DNA from: Smittium mucronatum
Taxonomy: Eukaryota > Kickxellomycota > Harpellomycetes > Harpellales > Legeriomycetaceae
Reading direction: 5' to 3'
Length of the DNA stretch: 29,272 nucleotides
Assembly: GCA_001953115.1 (NCBI GenBank)
Contig: LSSL01003499.1
Coordinates: forward strand, 1-29,272
Shown: positions 10,085-19,264 of the stretch, piece after piece
Position numbering within the stretch: position 1 is the first letter of the stretch
Layout: every line of letters begins with the position of its first letter
Program-made: the position numbers and the translations under genes
The notes under the pieces: model-generated
Databases searched by the model: none
Told to the model about the DNA's origin: nothing
What the model saw: the letters and a program-made list of their open reading frames with translations, nothing else

Positions 10085-10313
10085 TAGCATTTTCAGAAAA
10101 AAATGAGCGCTTTAAATTTAGAAAAGAACATTTTATACAAAAAAGCTGATCAATTTTCAACCATTGGATGAATATTTTTCAATACAATGGTTGATTAATT
10201 TAAAAAATAAAAGTTGGTCATTTTTTAACTGATCATTTTCTAGTTGAAAATACGAACACTTTAAAATCAAAAAAACGAACATTTTTTAATTCGAAAAGTG
10301 CTCATTTTTCAAA
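10085..10313 (+). repeat. Left TIR of the mariner element
   Basis: 229 bp that match the reverse complement of 11754-11982 with two mismatches by eye (G/A near 10105 and C/T near 10268). The arm is made of degenerate units of about 20-25 bp beginning with GATCATTTT- or GAACATTTT-like sequence (for example GATCATTTTCTAGTTG and GAACATTTTTTAATTCG). These continue a little way into the unique region (TATCATTTTTCAATT, about 10321). Confidence 0.93.
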
Positions 10314-10510
10314 TTCTGATTATCATTTTTCAATTAAAAATGATCGTTTAAAAGAATCACTTTTAAAATATAATTTTATAAATTTATAGAACTTAAAATC
10401 CGAGAAGTTATGATATATAATTCATATTCATTGATAAATATTAAAAATATAAAATCCGAATATGATATAACTATTGTAAATTTAAAGAGTTCAATTCAAA
10501 GCCTAAATGA

Positions 10511-11614
10511 AAGACGTTGTCAAAAGAAATAAGGGACCTACTTTTTAAGAATGTTTTTGATAAATTTGCATCAATAAAAGATGCTACAGATGCGCTTGGA
10601 ATCAACTACAGCACTGCCAGAAGGATATTCGCTAAACAAAAAAAGCAAAATAAAAGTTTTTAAAATGATATTTATGATACATATGCTTCAAATAGTGGAG
10701 ATTTTTATATCAATAATCAGGAATTTCGTGAAACTACTAGGAGACCAGGAAAACTTACAGATGATGTCTTGGGCAAAATAGATTATGTGATAAGAAGAGA
10801 TCCTGAAATAGCCCTTAATAAAATAAGAGAAGTTCTTTTTTAAACGCATGGAGTAAATGTATCATTAAATTCAGTAGATAATGGTTTAAAAAGATTAAAA
10901 ATAACAACCGAAAGGGGAAATAGGCTTATTGATAGAGTAAATTCACCTGAAAAAATATAAAAAAGATTTGATTATTCAACCTATTTCGCCTTGAATTTTT
11001 CCTCTGAAAGGGATAATTTTATCTTTCTTGAAGAGTCTGGGTTCAATCTAAATATAAGAAGAACTCAGGCAAGATCACTATCAGGAACAATATCTTCATT
11101 TTTTTTGCCTACAAACAGATGAAGAAATGTGACATTAATTTTAGCTATTGATTATAAAAAAGTTGTGAATTATAAAATAATAACTGACAGATCTGTTAAC
11201 TCAGAGAAATTTACTGAATTTATTTCCAAATTTATGGAAAAAGTTCTAGATGAACAATCATTAAATGGCTCATATGTAATCATGGACAACGCCAAAACAC
11301 ACAGAGTTCCAAAAACTAGGGAGATTATAGTAATATCCGGATGTAATTTAAAAATTTTAACGCCTTACTCTTACATGTTTAACCCTGTTGAAAATGCTTT
11401 TATTAAGGTTAAGAATATTGTCAAACAAAAGCTAAATGATCCAGATAACTCACGCATTTTACTGAAGGAAATAATTCAAGAAGCAGTCATGAGTATTACA
11501 GAGAACGATATACGATGTTATTTTTCCCGCATGAATAGAACCCTCAGCCTTTCAATGACTGGGCATGAATTTGTTAAAATATATTTTAAATTGATTATTT
11601 TTTTGTCCTTATAA
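10511..11614 (+). pseudogene. Tc1/mariner-type DD34E transposase, inactivated
   Basis: One reading frame of 367 sense and stop codons spans the element with four internal stops (TAA 10661, TAA 10841, TAA 10958, TGA 11120) and no frameshift. In order it shows an N-terminal helix-turn-helix (TDALGINYSTARRIFAKQ), a second DNA-binding block (RRPGKLTDDVLGKIDYVI), and then the catalytic core. The first catalytic Asp appears as Glu (FLEESGF, codon 11030). The second Asp is kept (VIMDNAKTH, codon 11285) and the Glu is kept (FNPVENAF, codon 11390), with 34 residues between them. The frame is preceded directly by TGA (10508), so the original start is lost. The longest open part is 11129-11614 (161 residues from a GTG). 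The family would cut and paste its element at TA sites. Confidence 0.88.
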
Positions 11615-11753
11615 TTTGTTTTAAGGTTATATTGCATTATCGCTTCATTTAATAATTATATATAAAAAATACTAATTGAATCAATCTGAGAATTAATTTT
11701 TATATTTTTTTAATTACGGTCCACTTGAATAAAAAATCGAATGATCACAAGAC

Positions 11754-11982
11754 TTTGAAAAATGAGCACTTTTCGAATTAAAAAATGTTCGTTTTTTTAA
11801 TTTTAAAGTGTTCGTATTTTCAACTAGAAAATGATCAGTTAAAAAATGACCAACTTTTATTTTTTAAATTAATCAACCATTGTATTGAAAAATATTCATC
11901 CAATGGTTGAAAATTGATCAGCTTTTTTGTATAAAATGTTCTTTTCTAAATTTAAAGCGCTTATTTTTTTCTGAAAATGCTA
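11754..11982 (-). repeat. Right TIR of the mariner element
   Basis: Inverse partner of 10085-10313, 229 bp, two mismatches by eye. It has the same outer end (TAGCATTTTCAG in inverse) and the same internal iterons. Confidence 0.93.
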
Positions 11983-11984
11983 TA

Positions 11985-13130
11985 TATGCTTAAAAGCTTT
12001 TATAAAACTTAAAAGGAAGCCGGAATAAAATGACTGGGTTTTAAGTAAAGTTTATTCAGAGATCCTAAAAAATTTATGCCCCAAAGGTCTTTCAATTTGA
12101 TATGAGAATAAGAATTAAATCAAGGATTGATAGACCTGAACTAAGTTGTTTTTTTTGTTTCAGAATTTTATAAGTTTTTTTTGAGACTCTAAACTTAAAA
12201 AAATTGTACCTGTATAAATAGATACCATGAAATAAATGTAAAACCATTTTTAAAAAAATTAAGGTAAAAAGTAATATTAAATGAAGTAATACCACATCAC
12301 TTTAAATAGGATTACATATTATGATATTATTATTATATATCAATTAAGTTTAAAGGTATATGTTTCGATTAAAATACATGATTTAAGTTATGAATTCTTA
12401 GAGAATTACTTATAAAACGATCAGATTTTGATCACATAATTTGAACATTAACTTCCGTTGATATAAGGAAATTTTATGTAAAAAAAAGGACCTGTTTGAT
12501 CTTGGTGCTATTAGAAATTAAACTTTTTTTTAATAATAATCAAGTTATATTTACACAAAATTTTATAACTATTTTGATATATGTTTGATATATCCCAAAA
12601 TAGACAAATGGAATCAAATTCAGGTGGAATTAGTTAAGAATATTATATATTGGCCTTTCATTAAGTTATTTTTTGGAAAAAATAGGGGAAGTATAAAGAT
12701 TGATAGCTTTAGTAAATATTTCTGTTTTGACATGGTTTAGTACTTTTTTTTTAAAAACATTTCCATGTAAAAGTGACTATAGTTTTTACTTTAGAAATGT
12801 TTAAGCTTTTATTTAAAGGCATTAATTCTGATCCAGAACTTCTTTTATTCTAAATATTAATTTGAAAAGGTGCCGAAAACGAAACTTTAACAATTTTTTA
12901 ATTCTGTTGATTTTAAAACTAATTACCTTAAAACTAGCAAGAAAATATCAATTCTCGAAATGTGTTGCTATATTTTTTAAATTTAGTTTATATCAATTAA
13001 TTTGAAATTTTATTGTAATAGAACAAAGTTTAAGTAGTTTTATAAAGGGCATAGACAAATTTCGCATAGTTTATAGATTAAATACATAATCTTTTAACTT
13101 TAGCTAGACTGAATTTTTTGTTTTAATTTT
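11985..13130. other. Interior of element A, no recognisable gene
   Basis: AT-rich sequence between the mariner element and the right arm of A. A minus-strand 67-codon frame (12092-12295) is Leu/Phe-rich and looks like chance. I found no conserved motif, so the original cargo of A cannot be named. Confidence 0.5.
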
Positions 13131-13373
13131 TAGGGTGAAAATAACCCCAATTTAGTGCAAATCTAGGGAAATGCACCAAACTAAAAACTCTATACTCAAT
13201 CAGATTAAAATAAAAAAAAATTGAGAAATGATTTACCGGTTATTAAAATTTTTTGGAATCAAAATTAAAAAAATAGCCAATAATCATAGTAGTGATCAAT
13301 ACCACATACATCTCAAAGTCACCACCAGATGCTGAAATCCACACGGGTCTCACATGTACATACAACATATATG

Positions 13374-13636
13374 GGAGATCCTTCCTAAGACTATACGTTT
13401 TTTTTACTGTGCATAATACTGGCTATACTTGAGTTTATAAAAAAAAAAAATCCAATAAAAATAGAAAAGCATACTGACTCTAATAAATTACAGCACTTTA
13501 AAAGTAGAAAATCAGCCTCTAAAATTCATAAATTGAATTAATGAATAAAATAATAACTGATTACGTCTCAATCTTTCCAAATTAGAAAAATAGTAAAAAT
13601 TTAATAGTAAAGTGTCCTATATCTAAGGGAATCTGT
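13374..13636. other. Spacer between elements A and F with mirrored edges
   Basis: The 263 bp between A and F have edges that mirror each other beyond the recognised termini. The right flank of A reads GGGAGATCCTTCCTAAGA and the left flank of F, in inverse, reads GACAGATTCCCTTAGA. Either the true TIRs extend some 20 bp further than I have drawn, or the spacer is itself a small element. No gene. Confidence 0.4.
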
Positions 13637-13662
13637 CATATATGTTGTATGTGGATGTGATA

Positions 13663-13672
13663 TTTTTTTGGT
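13663..13672 (+). repeat. Target-site duplication of element B, left copy
   Basis: TTTTTTTGGT, identical to 15798-15807 and directly adjacent to the TIR. Part of the match is a T run, so the informative part is TTTGGT. Confidence 0.65.
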
Positions 13673-14025
13673 GGTTAAATAGTAAATGACTGATATTTTT
13701 GACCAATAACTGACATTTTAAGAAATTTTCTGATAAATACGTCAAATCGCTGACAATTTATGAAAATAGATGACTTTTTTTTTTCTCACGCATAATAATC
13801 TGAAAATTTAGGCAAAAGTTTGATGTTTAATTAATCAAAACATTTATTTTAATATTCTTTCGTTATTTTTCATTTATAATCATGGTATCGAAAATTCTGG
13901 TTCAAAATCAAAATAAAAATAAAAACAATAGCATCTAATAAAATTGAACTATGCGATATAATTCCAAAATCAATATTATTCAAATATATAAAAAAACGGA
14001 AAAAAAATGATAAAAGACTAAAATT

Positions 14026-14905
14026 TCCCCTTTACCTACCAAATAATGGCCCGAATCACTGAAATTATATGTGGATCACTAAAGTTAAAATATCTCAGTT
14101 TTTCATCACTGAATTTAAGCCACCCATCACTGAAAATTTGGTATTTTTTTTGGACGCTTTATTTGTTTTTTAAATGAGTGTGAATGTGGTATTTTTTTTT
14201 AAATTGTAAAGCCAATTTCCGAAAAAAAACCTTCACTATACTTTATCACTAAATTATAACTTTCATAAAAAAACATACCAATAATCAATCCAGACCACAA
14301 ATTCCTTGATTTCTCAATAAAATTGATGATTTTCATGATTTTTAGAATCTATATTGTACTAAAAAACTTAAAAATAATGATATTGTATATTATTATCTAT
14401 AAGATGAGTCGTGCACTTTTTTTTTGAAATTTTTATAAAGGAATAAGGTCAGAATATTAAATAAAATAAATATTATAATAAGGAATTAATTTGATTAGTA
14501 GCCATTACAAAACTAAAGAGAAATATCTTTATCCTTATATAGCCGATCGTATAAATTATTGATTTTATTTTTTCTCTTCAACGCTATCGCTAGGCTGGTA
14601 ATATTATGATGTATAAAATATATCAATAAGTATATCCTATCGGATTTATTGGTATACTCAAATACTGGTAAAAAAAAATTGGACCTGATATGAACTAAGA
14701 TACTATAATGTATTTAAGAAAATTAAACAAAAACTTCATTTCAAATAAACATAAAATTTCATAATTCAAGTGGCTAATAAAAAAAACAGTAATTTTAGTG
14801 TTAGATGGCGGAATTTCAGTGACGAAAAACTATTAAGTTTTAATTTTAGCGATTAAACTAAAATTTCAGTGATTCGGGCCAGTATTTGGTTAGTAGAGGT
14901 TATTT
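14026..14905. mobile_element. Palindromic element E inside element B
   Basis: Arms of about 130 bp (14026-14160 and 14789-14905) are inverted copies. Left starts ACCTACCAAATAATGGCCCG; the reverse complement of the right reads TACTAACCAAATACTGGCCC. Both continue into GAATCACTGAAAT. Each arm repeats an ATCACTGAATTT-like unit about four times at 20-30-bp spacing. The ~630-bp centre has no recognisable gene. The superfamily is unknown; no clear target duplication was found. Confidence 0.6.
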
Positions 14906-15100
14906 TTTAGTGACAAAATTATGCTACCCATAAAAAAACTAAAAGAATTTTCCCTATTATACATATACTAAGACACATAAAATGTTAAATAAATTCAATA
15001 TGATGATAGAAATTATGGTTTATTTAATTCTTTCAGGGGCAATAGTACATAAGGCGGATTTCAATTTTTACTCAATTTTATATATGATCTATTTATTTTT

Positions 15101-15299
15101 TTTGTATCACGGGATGTTATTTTAAGATAACATCAATAAAAACTATACTAAAAATTTTTAAAATAATAAAAATGCGAATAGAAAATAGAAAATACTTTAT
15201 AATAACTAAAAAAAAGCTCCTCTGTCGGAATATCGGCTGAGTAATTTCGGGAAAATGACGAAATCTAAAAACAGAAAGAACCCCCATGACATTTCTTCG
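15101..15299 (-). repeat. Dispersed ~190-bp repeat R, copy 2 (inverted)
   Basis: Reverse-complement partner of 7281-7472, located in the interior of element B. On the minus strand it runs from GAAGAAATGTCATGGGGG to CCCGTGATACAAA. A 71-codon minus-strand frame (15117-15332) overlaps it but is not kept in copy 1, so it is unlikely to be a gene. Confidence 0.65.
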
Positions 15300-15797
15300 A
15301 GTGGGTGCACGGCTGAGGTTACATGTGGTCAATAATTAGACTCTTTTGAAATGAACAGTATTTCATTTCACTCTATAATTAGTTTATTTTTATTTTTATA
15401 TAATTAAGAATATCATATATTTGAGCCAATTATAATTTTAAATATAAGCAAATAGGAGCAAAGAAAAAGTTTGGTCCCAGAAAGAGTTATATAAACATCT
15501 TTTCCAAAAAAAATTTTATTGAAATCTTTTAGCTTAGGTTTTCTAATTATAAGGGTATTGATATCATTGGCTTGTTATTTTTGATTGAAATTAAAATTCT
15601 TGGCATTGTTTTATTTCAAACTTCAATTTTATCTCATAAAAAATGTCAGATCTTTGCTTAAATTGTCAGATTATTATGCGGATAAAATAAGAAATGTCAT
15701 CTACTGGCATAAATCGTCAGCAATTTGATGAATTTATCAGAAAATCTCTTAAAATGTCAGTTATTGGTCAGAAATATCAGATGTTAATTTTCTAACC

Positions 15798-15807
15798 TTT
15801 TTTTGGT
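15798..15807 (+). repeat. Target-site duplication of element B, right copy
   Basis: TTTTTTTGGT directly after the right TIR of B, identical to 13663-13672. Beyond it the sequence of element F resumes (GGATTTGATCCC). Confidence 0.65.
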
Positions 15808-16392
15808 GGATTTGATCCCTGTGTGATTGTTATCAAATTTTTTGAACACTATCATTAGATATAATAATTAAATTATTATCGAATGGATTCTTTCAATAAT
15901 CAAATAATATTTTTATGATTTCTATATACTAATCAAAACATGCTATATACTCCCTAGTATCGAGCTAAAATTAAATTAATAGTTTTTATTAGTTTATAAT
16001 ATAATATTAATTATAATTAGGTTCCTTCCATTATTCCATACTGATGATTAAACAAAATTAAGAAAATATTGATTATTAATTTTATATTTTCATACAATTT
16101 GTTAATCGTAAATATTTTTGAAGAATCTTTTATAAAATCTATACAATGATTAATGTTTAATATAATAAATTTATAAATCACAACCAAAAAATTTGATTTC
16201 TGCTATCTTGGTTTTTCTAAAATAGAAAAAGGGTTTTTATTCGATATTTAAAATATCAATATTTTATCCAATTAGAATAAGTTTCAAAATCACATAGGTT
16301 CAAAATCAACAAAAAAAAAAAATCAAAACCACATAATGATCACATCCACCAAAAAAAAGATCACAACCACACAGGGGTAGATTCAATATAAA

Positions 16393-17355
16393 ACATATAT
16401 ATGTTGTATGTAGCAGTGGATGTGATGTGACACCTATGTGGATGTGATTCTTGATCAGTGGATTTGATTTAAATGTATTTTTGATTATTTTCTTGTAGAT
16501 TTGATATTTATGTACTTATGATCTATTGTTGGTAATTTTGACCTTTGTGTGAGAACGAATACAAAAATTATTGGATGATTAAATAATATTTTAGCAATAA
16601 AATACATTTTTTTCAACTCAATTAATTTGTTAAAGAAAATTACAGCCCGATAGTATGACTTTTTTTTTAGAATATTAAGAAAGTATAATGGATTAAAGAA
16701 AGAAAAAAATTTACAATCTCGCATCCTCTTTCAAAGATAATTATTGAATTCAAAAAAAAAAGCCCAAAAGTCGAGTTATAGAAAAAAGATTGCGAAAACC
16801 CACCTATCGAATATTACAGCTCTACGCGACACAATAACTAAATAAAGGGGGTAATATAATTGTTATGAAGTTACATTTAGCTTTAAAATAAAAAATTTAG
16901 ATTTCAAATTTCTAAAAAATACAGTTTTATACATTATTTAGTAATCTTCTTAACTTCCTATATACTTTTTATGTGATCTAATTATCTTTTTGTAGCATAC
17001 TAACGGACAGTTCAAGGAAATATTATCAAAACAATAGGATTTTTAGGGATTTAAAGAACTTGAATGTCAGATATTACCCCTAGTAATAATTATCCGAATA
17101 GCTAAACCTACAAGCAGTCCCTATACTAGACACAAAAAAATAAAATATCGTGAAATAAGGGTGCTACTACAATACGTGTAAGTTTTTAGCCCTTCCCTTT
17201 CCATTTATTTATTTTTATTATTTTGAAAATTTCGAAAACTGAAAATGATAACCATTTTATTTATTTTTAGAAAAAGACGCTTGAATTAGAAAACCTGAAC
17301 TAAAGTCATTAAATAGTTAGATATTTAATTTTATAATTTTTCTTTATAATTTTTC
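16393..17355 (+). repeat. Left TIR of element C
   Basis: About 963 bp, inverse of 19265-20230. Differences are scattered single bases and small indels (for example TAGCATACTAACGG here versus TGGCATAATAACGG in the partner). It includes the terminal iteron block at about 16410-16560. Confidence 0.85.
16485..16724 (-). CDS. 79-codon frame within the left TIR of C, reading outward
   Basis: ATG-initiated frame of 79 residues (MRDCKFFSFFNPLYFLNILK start; basic end ending INIKSTRK). The identical frame exists in the right TIR with two substitutions (Tyr to Cys, Ile to Met). Because the arms are copies of one another, survival of the frame in both is not independent evidence of function. The composition (Phe, Ile, Lys, Asn) is that of the surrounding DNA. 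Likely not a gene, listed because it is duplicated and uninterrupted in a decayed element. Confidence 0.15.
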   Translation of the reverse strand: MRDCKFFSFFNPLYFLNILKKKSYYRAVIFFNKLIELKKMYFIAKILFNHPIIFVFVLTQRSKLPTIDHKYINIKSTRK

Positions 17356-17448
17356 GTTATTTTTTTTAGTAATTATATACAGGAACTTAATTTAATTACC
17401 ATATATGATTAAATATTTTATAACAATCAAATGATTTGATAAATTATT

Positions 17449-18970
17449 ATGGACTATCACAAGGCTAATTTTCTTTCTAAAGAAAATTTTGACTCTGAAA
17501 AGTATTTTCTCGCTTCAAATGAAGTTTCTGAAAATGTGAAAGCATTTCAAGGTCTTGAAACTAATAGTAAAAAAAGAAAAATTATCCAATCTAAAAAGAA
17601 ACTACTACTTAAAAAACGGAACAATATTTCATTTTAAATCAGCCAATAATATTCTTCGTGTAGTCACTAAAGATGATATTTTTGAATCCATAAAAGGTGG
17701 TTATTATAGATTAGGTTACCTAGGTTCTAAAAAAACCCTAAAGAGGTGTATCTAGTTGTGTTTACGGTTCAACAAAAGATATTTTTAGAGTATTTGTAAA
17801 AAAATTCCCTAAATCCGAAAAGATAAATTATATTAGAAAAAAAAACAGATAGTACCTATAACATCTGAAAAAAAATTGAAATAATTGAAATAGATTTGAT
17901 TGATATGCGTGTACTCCTAAAAGAAATTAAAAATATGCATCACATGCTTTAAACCACTTCAGTCGCTTCAACTGAATATACCCTCTCAAATCTAAATCGG
18001 CAAGCGAAGTTTTAGATAATTTGAAAATTTTCATATTCACTTTTTCAATATCTCCCAAGATAATACAAGTAGATAATGGGAGGGAATTTTCAAATGGTGA
18101 ATTCATAGACTTCGATAGGGCATTAACAGGTATAACACCCGTTTTCATTGCCACAAGACACACTCAAACCAATGGAATGGTTGAGCAGGTTCACAGTAAA
18201 TTATACCGTCATATAAATTCTCTTATCGAAGAAATGAGAATGAATGAATGGGATAGGTAATCAATTTTTACTTAATAAAAAAACTCACATTATAATTTAT
18301 TTTTGCAAATTAGCTATTTTTCTTTTGAAAATTTATCGATCAAAAAAATAGGAAGATTATTACCATACTGTTCATTTGTTATAAACTTAGAAAATAGCAG
18401 GGGGGATAAATATTCTTCATCAAAAGCTGTATATTTACAAGAAATTTGTAAAAAAATAGCTTTTTTGGCTGGAATTTTATGGAAAAAAGGCATAAAAAAA
18501 ATTTCACATATAAGGAACATAATAAATATTGTCCTTGAAAATTCTACAATTGATAATTGAATTATTGAATCGTATTATGAACAAAATAACCTGTCTATTT
18601 ATGAAAAAAAAGCTTCCATATAGCACTTTATTGGATGATGATGGCTCATTACAGGAAGTAATCGCGACTAATATGATAAAATTTGGAGAAAGTGTTATTA
18701 TTCTTCAAAATTTGCCCTAAGCCAATACTATATTTTTTCAGTCAATGAGAAATAGGTACGCATATTCTCAGAATATCACAAAGTCAAATAATCAAAAAAT
18801 AAAATCATAAAATAAGAGATAGAATAAAAATTAAAATCCCAAATTAAGATCAAAATGGGATTGGAAATAAGTTTTTATTTGGAAAAATTATTAACTCAGT
18901 TGGGGAAAATTATGAAATAGTAACCGAATTCGGCATCCTTGACCGAAAATTGCACAAAAAGCACTTTTAA
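17449..18970 (+). pseudogene. KRBA2/Ginger-type integrase, frameshifted
   Basis: Pieces in successive frames form one integrase-like protein of about 500 codons. ATG 17449 starts MDYHKANFLSKENFDSEKYF. From 17555, another frame reads NYYLKNGTIFHFKSANNILR and GGYYRLGYLGSKKTLKR, the region before the zinc-binding HHCC domain; a Tyr stands where I would expect a His. From 17937-18260 the catalytic core is in one frame: LNHFSRFN (first Asp changed to Asn, codon 17952), IIQVDNGREFSN (Asp kept, codon 18072) and HTQTNGMVEQVH (Glu kept, codon 18183), with 36 residues between the last two, as in retroviral-type integrases. TGA interrupts at 17973. A C-terminal piece (18848-18970) reads GNKFLFGKIINSVGENYE then IVTEFGILDRKLHKKHF. 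Inactive. Confidence 0.75.
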
Positions 18971-19264
18971 TTATAGGAAAGTAATGAAATTATTATTAAA
19001 AAATAACTAAATATCTATAAGCGGTGATTTTAGAAAGGCCTCAGGTTAGATAGCAAGAGTTGAGATAAATGCTTTTGTAAAGGTGGGCGAAAAAAAAATC
19101 AATTATAAGTGTAAAAAAAATCAATGAAAATGTAAGGTGTTTTGCCATCCTGATCACGATCATATATGCGAAATTTTTGCATCTGCAAACCCAGGAACAA
19201 ACGTTAAAACCGTTTCGAGAGTATCAAAGCAACAATTTTAATATTAAAGAGTTTTAATCTTAAA
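18971..19264. other. Inner spacer of element C, no gene
   Basis: AT-rich sequence between the end of the integrase relic and the right TIR. Nothing recognisable. Confidence 0.6.

Larger units (their letters stand above)
10085..11982 (+). mobile_element. Tc1/mariner (IS630-like) transposon with long TIRs
   Basis: A 1.9-kb element bounded by 229-bp inverted repeats starting TAGCATTTTCAG and ending CTGAAAATGCTA. Flanking TA dinucleotides (10083-10084 and 11983-11984) agree with the TA target duplication of this superfamily; because the end reads TATA the exact base is ambiguous by two. It encodes one broken transposase on the plus strand. TIRs of more than 200 bp are long for the group. It is inserted within the left part of element A and is therefore younger than A. 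Confidence 0.9.
9816..13373. mobile_element. Foldback element A, interrupted by a mariner element
   Basis: The left arm (about 9816-10055) and right arm (about 13135-13373) are clear inverted repeats of ~240 bp with moderate divergence. Shared blocks include TTTGAGATCTATGTG versus TTTGAGATGTATGTG, ATATTGATCAC, AACCGGCAAAT versus AACCGGTAAAT, GATTGAGTATA and TTTTTAGTTTGGTGCATTT. The outer end ATATATGTTGTATGTA (right, reverse complement) equals that of elements F and C. A Tc1/mariner insertion (10085-11982) sits just inside the left arm. The remaining interior (11985-13130) is AT-rich with no recognisable gene, so A is either non-autonomous or fully decayed. Confidence 0.7.
13673..15797. mobile_element. 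Foldback element B with 10-bp target duplication
   Basis: Inverted arms of about 170 bp (13673-13840 and 15628-15797) start GGTTA in both cases and share CCAATAACTGACATTTTAAG and CATAATAATCTG. The arms consist of ~20-bp units around CTGACA/CTGATA. TTTTTTTGGT lies directly before the left arm (13663-13672) and directly after the right arm (15798-15807), a 10-bp target duplication within element F. Long TIRs plus a target duplication of 9-11 bp suit the Mutator superfamily, as in the transposase relic near 4.3 kb, but no transposase is left in B. Its interior holds element E and copy 2 of repeat R. Confidence 0.75.
13637..16392. mobile_element. Foldback element F, split by insertion of element B
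   Basis: F starts at CATATATGTTGTATGTGGAT. If B (13673-15797) and one copy of its target duplication are removed, the left arm reads on as GTGGATGTGATATTTTTTTG then GTGGATTTGATCCCTGTGTG. This aligns closely with the reverse complement of the right arm (16260-16380): GTGGTTGTGATCTTTTTTTT, GGTGGATGTGATCATTATGT. F without B is roughly 620 bp and has no coding capacity. Its right end lies within about 15 bp of the start of element C, so the two are adjacent or nested. It is a non-autonomous member of the A/C/D/F family. Confidence 0.65.

Noticed and set aside
10085..11614. Bacterial IS630 insertion or bacterial contamination
   Set aside because: The transposase is IS630/Tc1-like, but it sits nested in an eukaryote-type foldback element beside LTR and LINE elements in DNA of the same extreme AT content.
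15117..15332. Minus-strand frame of 71 codons
   Set aside because: It overlaps copy 2 of repeat R, but the frame is not conserved in copy 1 at 7281-7472.
18314..18560. Opposing frames of 68 (minus) and 85 (plus) codons inside element C
   Set aside because: Both lie between the core and the C-terminal pieces of the integrase relic. Neither shows a motif, and the region is A/T-run rich.
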